Position numbers and translations under genes: made by a program. The notes under the pieces were generated by a model. That model made no database searches, was not told the DNA's origin, and worked only from the letters and a program-made list of their open reading frames with translations. A stretch of DNA of 7,203 nt from Gammaproteobacteria bacterium (GTDB lineage Bacteria > Pseudomonadota > Gammaproteobacteria > Arenicellales > Poriferihabitantaceae): the NCBI GenBank assembly GCA_020027415.1, contig JAHRAW010000051.1, positions 1 to 7,203 on the forward strand, in the 5' to 3' direction. How positions within the stretch are numbered: position 1 is the first letter of the stretch; each line of letters opens with the position of its first letter. Shown here in pieces: positions 1 to 5,559 of the stretch.

Positions 1-415
1 CGCCGGTTGCACCAGTGAGGCCTCTCTCACCGTGCACTCCCGGATCACCTTGCGCGCCCGTATTCCCGGTGTCGCCTTTTGGACCGGCGGGACCTTCTGC
101 GCCATCCACGCCATCTCTTCCATTTGAACCATCCACTCCATCGTCGCCTGGATCTCCCTTTTCTCACTTTTCACCTCGCGGACCCGGCACCGGCGCCCTT
201 TCTTCCAAAGCCACAATGCGAGTATCAGTGTTTCGCGTGGTTTGTTCCAGCGAGTCAATGCGGCTGGTTTGATCCGGGTCATCCACAAACACCTCATCTA
301 AGCGACTGCGACCACTAATTCCGCTAACGCCGTACAATTCTTGTTCCAGCGAGTCAATGCGGCTCTTTCTTGGCGTATCCAAATACACCTCATCCTAGAC
401 GCTCCAATTATGCAT
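1..415 (-). pseudogene. Collagen-like protein gene, broken, 5' part only (continues past left edge)
   Basis: Read on the minus strand, one frame gives a coiled-coil-like region and then collagen triplets. An ATG at 415-413 opens the frame, TAG at 397-395 interrupts it, and GTG at 388-386 could restart it. From the GTG, residues 9-16 (SRIDSLEQ) recur at 42-49, and a looser TRIVALEE follows at 56-63; this resembles the trimerising coiled coil that often precedes bacterial collagen domains. GPR-GEK triplets then meet a TGA at 166-164. The same frame continues with unbroken Gly-X-Y triplets (EK-GDP-GDD-GVD-GSN, later GPA-GPK-GDT) to the edge, about 20 triplets in all. TGA falls exactly on a Gly position and is one base from GGA. 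Members of this group are usually surface or secreted proteins; no signal peptide is visible here. I read it as a decaying gene. A sequencing error or a short 74-residue product are alternatives. Confidence 0.62.
242..364. repeat. Pair of identical 24-bp direct repeats, 99 bp apart
   Basis: Positions 242-265 and 341-364 are identical over 24 bp. The offset of 99 bp equals 33 codons, so the repeat is in phase with the collagen-like reading frame on the minus strand and encodes the two SRIDSLEQ segments. Similarity extends more weakly into the upstream side (DEVFVDDP against DEVYLDTP), so the true unit is about 33 residues that diverged after duplication. It is a protein-coding repeat, not a mobile-element end. 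Confidence 0.75.
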
Positions 416-452
416 GGGGATTCCCGCTTAACCAATCGCCGCTGGAATCAAC

Positions 453-483
453 TTGCGCAGTTGCGGGGGTAATTCGGTATAAT
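453..483 (+). promoter_or_regulatory. Sigma-70-type promoter for the secreted-protein gene
   Basis: A perfect TATAAT lies at 478-483. A partial -35 match, TTGCGC, lies at 453-458 with a 19-bp spacer, longer than the usual 17. Transcription would start near 490 and leave a leader of about 29 nt before the ATG at 519. It is the best -10 element in the window and sits at the head of the plus-strand gene run, so it may serve several of the genes that follow. The weak -35 and long spacer lower confidence. Confidence 0.5.
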
Positions 484-518
484 CGCGCTTTCCCGTTTTC
501 CACTGCATACTTCCTACT

Positions 519-1283
519 ATGAAATTGTCACTGAAATTACCGAGCCTCACGACCGTCGTCGGCGCCGCCGCTTTGTTAGGCGGCGCAACCTGCTGGGCGG
601 CGGCGCCCAGCCTGCCGTTGCCGAGTCGGATATCGTTGGACGCAATACCGGTGTGCTATGATTTTGGTTGCAAGCGTCAAAGCACGATCACCCTGCCGCC
701 GCACGAGTGGGCGAGCGTCGCTAACTGGTTTGCGCCGCCGGCGCCGACGCCCGCCGCCGAGCGCGAACAAATCAAACAAGCGGTCGGCTGGATGGAAACG
801 GTGGTCGGACGCCATACCCCGACCCATAAAGACTTGGCTTTTGACCTGCCGCCGAATGCGGACGATATCCGCGATTCATTGTTCCCCGGGCAACTGGATT
901 GCATAGACGAAGCCGTGAACACGATTACCTATTTGAAGTTGTTTGAAATGAACGGCTTGCTGAAACATCATGTGGTGATTCAAGCGGCCTATCGGCGCGC
1001 GCTGTTTGATCAGCACTGGGCCGGGCAAATCCAAGAAAAACGAAGCGATACGCGGTTTGTGGTGGATTCGTGGTTTCAGCCGAATGGGTTTCTGCCGGTG
1101 ATGCAGAACAGCAAGCAGTGGGAGGATATTAGCCCGCTGACCGCGGTGGTGGATAACTCCGCGGATACGGCTCGCCGCAACACTACCGGCGCCGGCACTG
1201 CAGACGCTGCGGTCACCACCGTCGCCAACGCCTCCGCCACGCGCAGCCGGCGATCATTCTGGCGCTGGTGGCGTCGCCAATAG
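519..1283 (+). CDS. Secreted conserved protein of unknown function, possible transglutaminase-like fold
   Basis: The 254-residue product begins with a basic, hydrophobic N-terminus (residues 1-28, ending CWAAA) that looks like a Sec signal peptide with cleavage near residue 28, so the protein should act in the periplasm or outside the cell. The mature part starts with a two-Cys motif (CYDFGC, C46 and C51), followed by PHEW, a helical stretch with EREQIKQAVGWME, then GQLDCIDEAVN (C128), HH at 150-151, QHW (H166) and VVDSWF (D183). The order Cys in a helix, His followed by Trp, then Asp in a strand recalls the catalytic triad of transglutaminase-like and related cysteine peptidases; this is inference from spacing. 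Residues 212-245 are rich in Thr and Ala, and the protein ends FWRWWRRQ. I recall similar hypothetical proteins in gammaproteobacteria but cannot name a family. No clear ribosome binding site precedes the ATG. mnmA follows after 37 bp. Confidence 0.85.
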   Translation: MKLSLKLPSLTTVVGAAALLGGATCWAAAPSLPLPSRISLDAIPVCYDFGCKRQSTITLPPHEWASVANWFAPPAPTPAAEREQIKQAVGWMETVVGRHTPTHKDLAFDLPPNADDIRDSLFPGQLDCIDEAVNTITYLKLFEMNGLLKHHVVIQAAYRRALFDQHWAGQIQEKRSDTRFVVDSWFQPNGFLPVMQNSKQWEDISPLTAVVDNSADTARRNTTGAGTADAAVTTVANASATRSRRSFWRWWRRQ

Positions 1284-1320
1284 CGGACCAATTGGGGCAT
1301 CGCGCAACGCGTACCGCGCA

Positions 1321-2406
1321 ATGGAAAATGTAGTCGTGGGCATGTCGGGCGGCGTGGATTCGTCAGTGGCGGCGCTCAAACTTCTCCAGCAAGGCAAGCA
1401 AGTTACCGGCTTGTTTATGAAAAACTGGGAAGAGGATGACGCGGAACAATACTGCGCCGCCGCCGCCGACCTTGCCGACGCCCAAGAAGTTTGCAAACAA
1501 CTCGGCATCCCGCTGCGCACCATTAATTTTGCGCATGAATACTGGGAGCGCGTGTTTCGCGTGTGCCTGCACGAATATCGCAGCGGGCGCACGCCGAATC
1601 CGGATGTGGTGTGCAATAAGGAGATTAAATTTAAGGAGTTTCTCAACTGGGCGCTACATCTCGGCGCTGAGCGCATCGCCACCGGGCATTATGCGCGGCT
1701 GGACCGCCGCCAACAACGCTGTGTTTTGCGCAAAGGGCGCGACGCCGACAAAGACCAGAGTTATTTCTTGCACAGCGTAGGGCAAGCGGCGTTGCGCCGC
1801 GCCAGTTTCCCGTTGGGCGAGATGCGCAAAACGCAGGTGAGAAACACCGCGCGGGAATTGGGCTTGGCGACCCACGACAAGAAAGACAGCACCGGCATTT
1901 GTTTCATCGGTGAACGCCGCTTTAGGGATTTTTTATCTCGCTTTCTGCCGGCGCAGCCCGGCAAAATCAAAACCTTGCAAGGCAACACCGTGGGCGCGCA
2001 TGGCGGCGCGCACTATTACACCATCGGGCAGCGGCGGGGGCTTGGGCTTGGCGGGCGCGACGGCGAGCGCAACGGCGCGGCGTGGTATGTTGCCGACAAG
2101 GATATGGCGCGCAACATCGTTTATGTGGTGCAGGGACGCGACCATCCGTCGCTACGCAAGCGCATCGTGTTTGCCGAAAACTTGCATTGGGTGGGCGAAG
2201 TTGCGCCGCCGTTGCCGGCGCGTTGTACCGCCCAAACCCGCTACCGACAACGCCCGCAGCCGTGCGTCATCACCGTGCTCAGCGCGGCGCATTCGCGCAT
2301 TGAATTTGCGCGCCCCCAATGGGCGGTCGCGCCCGGGCAATCCATCGTTTTCTACCGGCAAGATGTTTGCCTCGGCGGCGGACTAATTCGCGCGGCATCC
2401 GCTTAG
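1321..2406 (+). CDS. mnmA: tRNA-specific 2-thiouridylase MnmA
   Basis: MnmA makes the 2-thio group of wobble uridine 34 in tRNA-Lys, -Glu and -Gln: it adenylates C2 and then receives sulfur from the Tus relay or an equivalent donor, in the cytoplasm. The 361-residue length fits the family. The N-terminal ATP-pyrophosphatase domain has the PP-loop SGGVDSS at residues 9-15, followed by LFMKNWEEDD and RTPNPDVVCNKEIKF. The two catalytic cysteines are present: C98 in NPDVVC and C194 in DSTGICFIGE. HYYTIGQRRGLGLGG (231-245) leads into the C-terminal beta-barrel, which ends LGGGLIRAA. The ATG at 1321 gives the expected MENVVVGMSGG start; no Shine-Dalgarno sequence is seen. The gene lies 37 bp after the secreted-protein gene and 62 bp before purB, so co-transcription is likely. 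hflD, usually the next gene in enterobacteria, is not present. Confidence 0.97.
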   Translation: MENVVVGMSGGVDSSVAALKLLQQGKQVTGLFMKNWEEDDAEQYCAAAADLADAQEVCKQLGIPLRTINFAHEYWERVFRVCLHEYRSGRTPNPDVVCNKEIKFKEFLNWALHLGAERIATGHYARLDRRQQRCVLRKGRDADKDQSYFLHSVGQAALRRASFPLGEMRKTQVRNTARELGLATHDKKDSTGICFIGERRFRDFLSRFLPAQPGKIKTLQGNTVGAHGGAHYYTIGQRRGLGLGGRDGERNGAAWYVADKDMARNIVYVVQGRDHPSLRKRIVFAENLHWVGEVAPPLPARCTAQTRYRQRPQPCVITVLSAAHSRIEFARPQWAVAPGQSIVFYRQDVCLGGGLIRAASA

Positions 2407-2449
2407 TCATAATCGCTGCGCCGCAACCGCTGAGTCGCTTGTGGTAGCA

Positions 2450-2455
2450 TATAAA
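2450..2455 (+). promoter_or_regulatory. Possible -10 element ahead of purB
   Basis: TATAAA at 2450-2455 lies in an A/T-rich patch (AGCATATAAAAATCC) inside an otherwise GC-rich 62-bp gap between mnmA and purB. No good -35 is found 16-18 bp upstream. If it works, transcription would start near 2462, only a few bases before the TTG at 2469 and about 20 bases before the GTG at 2484, so the message would have almost no leader. It could equally be chance. Confidence 0.28.
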
Positions 2456-2468
2456 AATCCGCGAACCC

Positions 2469-3884
2469 TTGGGTCCATTGCCTGTGTCGCTGAATCTGCT
2501 GCCGCTGAACGAACTCACCGCGCTGTCGCCGTTGGACGGGCGCTACCATCGCAAAACGGCGCCGTTGCGGGGGTATTTCAGCGAATTCGCCTTGTTGCGC
2601 GCGCGCGTGGAAGTGGAAGTGGAGTGGCTCATCCACCTCGCGGCACAAGCCGACTTGAAAGAAGTGGCGGCGTTCTCCGCCGAGCAAACTAATTTTCTAC
2701 GCCAACTCGCCGCGCAATTTTCGTTGCCGCATGCGGAGCGCGTAAAAGCCTTGGAAGCGGTCACCAACCACGATGTCAAAGCGGTTGAGTATTTTATCAA
2801 GGAGCGCATTCACCAACCGGACGCGCCCGCATCGTTGGCCGCGGGTTGCGAATTCGTTCATTTCGCGTGCACTTCGGAGGATATTAATAATCTCGCCTAC
2901 GCGTTATTGGTGAAGCGCGCCCGCCAAGACCTGCTCGCGCCGCAGATGCGCGCGTTGCTGAAACAAGTGCGCGGTTTCGCCACCGACTATGCCGCGCAAC
3001 CGATGCTCGCCCGCACCCACGGGCAAGCCGCCAGCCCGACCACCGTCGGCAAGGAATTCGCCAACTTCGCCCACCGCTTGCAGGGCGGTTTGCAAGCCAT
3101 CACCGAACAGCCGATATTGGGCAAATTCAACGGCGCCAGCGGCAACTTCAACGCCCATATTGCCGCCTACCCGAAACTGGATTGGGCCGCAATTGCGCGC
3201 GCCTTCGTGACCAAATTGGGGCTTCGCTATCAGCCGCTGAGCACGCAAATTGAACCCCACGATTTCCTCGCTGAATTGTGTCATCACCTAATCCGTTTCA
3301 ACACCGTTTTGATTGACCTTAACCGCGATGTATGGGGCTATATTTCGCTCGGCTATTTTCGCCAACGCGCGCGCGCGGATGAAGTCGGCTCCAGCGCCAT
3401 GCCGCATAAAATCAATCCGATTGATTTTGAGAATTCGGAAGGCAACTTGGGGCTTTCCAATGCGTTGTTGCAACATTTCGCCGCCACCTTGCCGGTCAGC
3501 CGATGGCAGCGCGACTTGACCGACTCAACCGTGTTGCGCAACCTCGGCGTGGCGCTGGGACACAGCCTGCTTGCCATGCAAGCGGCCATGAACGGGCTCC
3601 CCAAACTGCAACTGGACGCGCAACGGCTGCAACAAGATTTGGCGCAGAATTGGCAAGTGCTTGCCGAAGCGGTGCAGACCGTGATGCGACGCTATGGCGT
3701 GGCGCAGCCGTATGAAAAACTCAAACACCTGACGCGCGGCACGGGCAATTTTGGGCGCGCCGAGTTGCACGCTTTTATAGAAACCTTGGCCATTCCCAAG
3801 CACGCCAAACAACGCTTGTTGGCGATGACGCCAGCCGACTATATCGGGCGGGCGGCGCAAGCCGCGCGGGAGCGCCACGATTAA
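2469..3884 (+). CDS. purB: Adenylosuccinate lyase
   Basis: PurB catalyses two beta-eliminations releasing fumarate: SAICAR to AICAR in purine synthesis, and adenylosuccinate to AMP. It works as a cytosolic homotetramer of the fumarase/aspartase superfamily. The product is very similar to E. coli PurB from LTALSPLDGRY onward. Numbered from the TTG: TNHDVKAVEY at 99-108, CTSEDINNL at 134-142, ARTHGQ at 181-186 with H184 matching the E. coli catalytic His171, and the fumarate-lyase signature GSSAMPHKINP at 307-317 with S308 matching Ser295. It ends near MTPADYIGRA, as in the family. The start is uncertain: no ATG lies in frame before LTALSP. TTG at 2469 gives 471 residues; TTG 2478 or GTG 2484 (466 residues) are nearer the E. 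coli length of 456. No Shine-Dalgarno sequence separates them. The boundary error is at most about 10 codons. Confidence 0.96.
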   Translation: MGPLPVSLNLLPLNELTALSPLDGRYHRKTAPLRGYFSEFALLRARVEVEVEWLIHLAAQADLKEVAAFSAEQTNFLRQLAAQFSLPHAERVKALEAVTNHDVKAVEYFIKERIHQPDAPASLAAGCEFVHFACTSEDINNLAYALLVKRARQDLLAPQMRALLKQVRGFATDYAAQPMLARTHGQAASPTTVGKEFANFAHRLQGGLQAITEQPILGKFNGASGNFNAHIAAYPKLDWAAIARAFVTKLGLRYQPLSTQIEPHDFLAELCHHLIRFNTVLIDLNRDVWGYISLGYFRQRARADEVGSSAMPHKINPIDFENSEGNLGLSNALLQHFAATLPVSRWQRDLTDSTVLRNLGVALGHSLLAMQAAMNGLPKLQLDAQRLQQDLAQNWQVLAEAVQTVMRRYGVAQPYEKLKHLTRGTGNFGRAELHAFIETLAIPKHAKQRLLAMTPADYIGRAAQAARERHD

Positions 3885-3924
3885 CCGACTTGCCGGGCAC
3901 GCGCGCGCGCGGCAAAACAATTGC

Positions 3925-3978
3925 GCCGCCATGCGATTGCGTGCCGCCATGCCATCGCGCGCCGCTATGTCATCATGG
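3925..3978. repeat. Three degenerate 18-bp tandem repeats between purB and pyrD
   Basis: Units are 3925-3942, 3943-3960 and 3961-3978, each opening GCCGC(C/T)ATG(C/T). Units 1 and 2 differ at four of 18 positions; unit 3 is more diverged. The array lies in the 140-bp gap between purB and pyrD, the largest gap in the plus-strand run. CGCGCC at 3958-3963 could pair with GGCGCG at 3977-3982 around a 13-nt loop, but no T-run follows, so a terminator is unlikely. The gap also has an alternating purine-pyrimidine CG tract near 3899-3911. Confidence 0.5.
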
Positions 3979-4024
3979 CGCGTTCAAAACCGCGCGCGTC
4001 CTTGAACACCGTTCGCTTGCCGCA

Positions 4025-5137
4025 ATGATCTATTCTTGCCTGCGGCGCATGCTGTTTGCGCTGCCGCCGGAACTCGCCCACGACCTTACCTTAGGCGGAC
4101 TGGCGTACGCCTCGCGCCGCCGGGCGTTGTGCCGACTGCTGCGCAAATTGAACCGCGCACGAGTTGCCGCGTTGCCACGTCAGGTCATGGGCTTGACGTT
4201 TCCCAATCCGGTCGGCTTGGCGGCGGGCTTGGATAAGCACGGGGTCGCCGGCAATGCCTTGCATGCGCTCGGCTTTGGCTGGTTGGAAATCGGCACGGTG
4301 ATGTCGCTGCCGCAACCCGGCAATGCCAAGCCGCGGCTGTTTCGGCTTCGGCTTGACGCGGACTCGGACTCGGCTTCGCCGGCCGCTCCCGCGCTAATCA
4401 ATCGGATGGGGTTTAATAGCGTTGGGCTGGCGGCGGTGCTTAACAACATCGCGCGTAGTTATGCGGCTGCGGGCATCATCAAAGGCATCAACATCGGCAC
4501 CAATGCACGCACCGAAATGCGCGCTGCGGTGCAAGATTATGTCATCGGTTTGCAGGCGGTTTATGCGCATGCCGATTATGTCGCCATCAACATTTCCTCG
4601 CCCAACACGCCCAACTTGCGCGACTTGCAACAACCGCACGCGCTTGACCAATTGCTCCGCGCGCTGCATCGCAAGCGCACTGAATTGGCGGATCGCCATG
4701 GGCGGCGCATGCCCATCGTGCTAAAAATTTCCCCCGACATCACCGCGCAAGAAGTGAACCATATCGCCGAGTTGGCGCGCAAACATCAACTGGACGGCGT
4801 GGCGGCGACCAATACCACGGTGCTGCGGAACGGGGTGGAATCGCATCCGCTGGCGGCGCAATCTGGCGGTTTGAGCGGCGCGCCGTTGGCGGCGCGGGCA
4901 ACAGAAGTGGTTGCGCTGCTGTATTGCAACCTGCAAGGCGAAATTCCGATTATCGGTTGCGGCGGCATTGATTGCGCGCAGCGCGCGGTGGAGAAGTTCC
5001 AAGCCGGCGCCGAGTTAGTGCAGATATACACCGGTTTCCTTTATCATGGACCGAAACTAATCCGCGACATTGTGGAACGAATGCGGCTTGCCGCCGACCC
5101 ATGCCCCACCCCCGACGATTTGAACTTGAAGCAATGA
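4025..5137 (+). CDS. pyrD: Dihydroorotate dehydrogenase, class 2 (quinone-dependent)
   Basis: PyrD oxidises dihydroorotate to orotate, the fourth step of pyrimidine synthesis, passing electrons through FMN to membrane quinones. The 370-residue product has the class 2 N-terminal membrane-associating segment (MIYSCLRRMLFALPPELAHDLT), matching E. coli in pattern, then the alpha/beta barrel. Landmarks are NPVGLAAGLDK at 61-71, EIGTV at 88-92, QPGNAKPRLFRL at 97-108, LINRMGFN at 124-131, INISSPNTPNLR at 188-199 with S192 as the likely catalytic base (Ser175 in E. coli), ATNTT at 261-265, GGLSG at 281-285, PIIGCGGID at 308-316 and VQIYTGF at 332-338. Residues 109-122 are an Asp/Ser/Ala-rich insertion relative to E. 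coli, encoded by hexamer repeats. The frame is open upstream to a TTG at 3890, but ATG 4025 matches the family start. No Shine-Dalgarno sequence is visible. The stop overlaps the next start by 4 bp. Confidence 0.96.
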   Translation: MIYSCLRRMLFALPPELAHDLTLGGLAYASRRRALCRLLRKLNRARVAALPRQVMGLTFPNPVGLAAGLDKHGVAGNALHALGFGWLEIGTVMSLPQPGNAKPRLFRLRLDADSDSASPAAPALINRMGFNSVGLAAVLNNIARSYAAAGIIKGINIGTNARTEMRAAVQDYVIGLQAVYAHADYVAINISSPNTPNLRDLQQPHALDQLLRALHRKRTELADRHGRRMPIVLKISPDITAQEVNHIAELARKHQLDGVAATNTTVLRNGVESHPLAAQSGGLSGAPLAARATEVVALLYCNLQGEIPIIGCGGIDCAQRAVEKFQAGAELVQIYTGFLYHGPKLIRDIVERMRLAADPCPTPDDLNLKQ

Positions 5138-5514
5138 ACTGGCAACAAAATCAAAAGAGCGTATTAGGCGAACCGCTGGCGGTTTGCTCGGTGTCGCCGA
5201 TGACCGGTTTCACCCGCAACGGCTGTTGCGAAACCGGCGCGGAAGATATCGGCGCGCATACGGTGTGCATTCAGGTGACCGAGCCATTTCTCCAATTCAG
5301 CAAAGCGCAAGGCAACGACCTTTCCACGCCCATTGCCGAATTTCAGTTTTACGGCTTAAAGGAAGGCGACCGCTGGTGCTTGTGCGCGGCGCGCTGGCAA
5401 GAGGCTTTTGAAGCCGGTATGGCGCCGCGCGTAGTGCTGCGAGCGACCCATGAACGCACCTTAGAAATCATCAATTTTGACGACCTCAAAAAACACGCGA
5501 TTGATTTGTCTTAG
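5134..5514 (+). CDS. DUF2237 family protein
   Basis: This 126-residue soluble protein has the full pattern of the DUF2237 family, whose function is unknown: VLGEPLAVCS at the start, then MTGFTRNGCC, GAEDIGAHTVC, FSKAQGNDLSTP, GDRWCLCAARWQEA, APRVVLRATHE and DDLKKHAIDL. Six cysteines (18, 31, 32, 45, 82, 84) and H105 sit in the conserved blocks and could bind metal or form disulfides; that is inference. No signal peptide or membrane segment is seen. The chosen ATG at 5134-5136 overlaps the pyrD stop (ATGA), which points to translational coupling and co-transcription. An in-frame ATG at 5101 would add 11 residues (MPHPRRFELEA) that are not part of the family, so it is less likely. Nothing in the context ties it to pyrimidine synthesis beyond sharing the message. 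Confidence 0.92.
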   Translation: MNWQQNQKSVLGEPLAVCSVSPMTGFTRNGCCETGAEDIGAHTVCIQVTEPFLQFSKAQGNDLSTPIAEFQFYGLKEGDRWCLCAARWQEAFEAGMAPRVVLRATHERTLEIINFDDLKKHAIDLS

Positions 5515-5534
5515 TCTTAGTATGGCCGTTTAGC

Positions 5535-5559
5535 CCGCTTATATCGTTATATCAAGCGG
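5535..5559. terminator. Hairpin between convergent genes, possible bidirectional terminator
   Basis: CCGCTT at 5535-5540 pairs perfectly with AAGCGG at 5554-5559. ATAT at 5541-5544 can pair with ATAT at 5549-5552, leaving one bulged base and a CGTT loop. It lies 20 bp after the plus-strand DUF2237 stop and overlaps the stop codon of the minus-strand metF gene (5554-5552). Neither strand has a clear T-run after the stem, so intrinsic termination is plausible but not strong; the placement between converging genes is the main support. Confidence 0.45.

Noticed and set aside
15..318. Two plus-strand open frames of 85 and 79 codons, Pro/Ser-rich or His-rich
   Set aside because: They are the antisense of the Gly-X-Y tract: GGN codons read as NCC (Pro, Ser, Thr, Ala) on the other strand. 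The collagen pattern on the minus strand explains them.
242..364. CRISPR-like array or insertion-sequence end formed by the 24-bp repeats
   Set aside because: There are only two copies, 99 bp apart, in phase with a coding frame and translating to the same coiled-coil segment; no palindrome, spacers or target duplication.
1254..1682. 142-codon minus-strand frame opposite the start of mnmA
   Set aside because: It lies antisense to a certain MnmA PP-loop domain, shows no recognisable domain, and is rich in residues expected from reversed GC-rich codons.
3899..3911. Alternating CG tract as a Z-DNA or regulatory element
   Set aside because: Similar short CG runs occur inside coding sequence (for example near 3366-3376 in purB), so composition explains it.
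3958..3982. CGCGCC/GGCGCG hairpin after purB as a terminator
   Set aside because: Only a 6-bp stem with a 13-nt loop and no T-run; such pairs arise easily in this GCGC-rich DNA, and it falls within the 18-bp repeat array.
3890..4024. N-terminal extension of PyrD from TTG 3890
   Set aside because: Class 2 PyrD proteins begin with the membrane segment that starts at ATG 4025 (MIYSCLRRMLFAL). The extra 45 residues come from intergenic tandem repeats.
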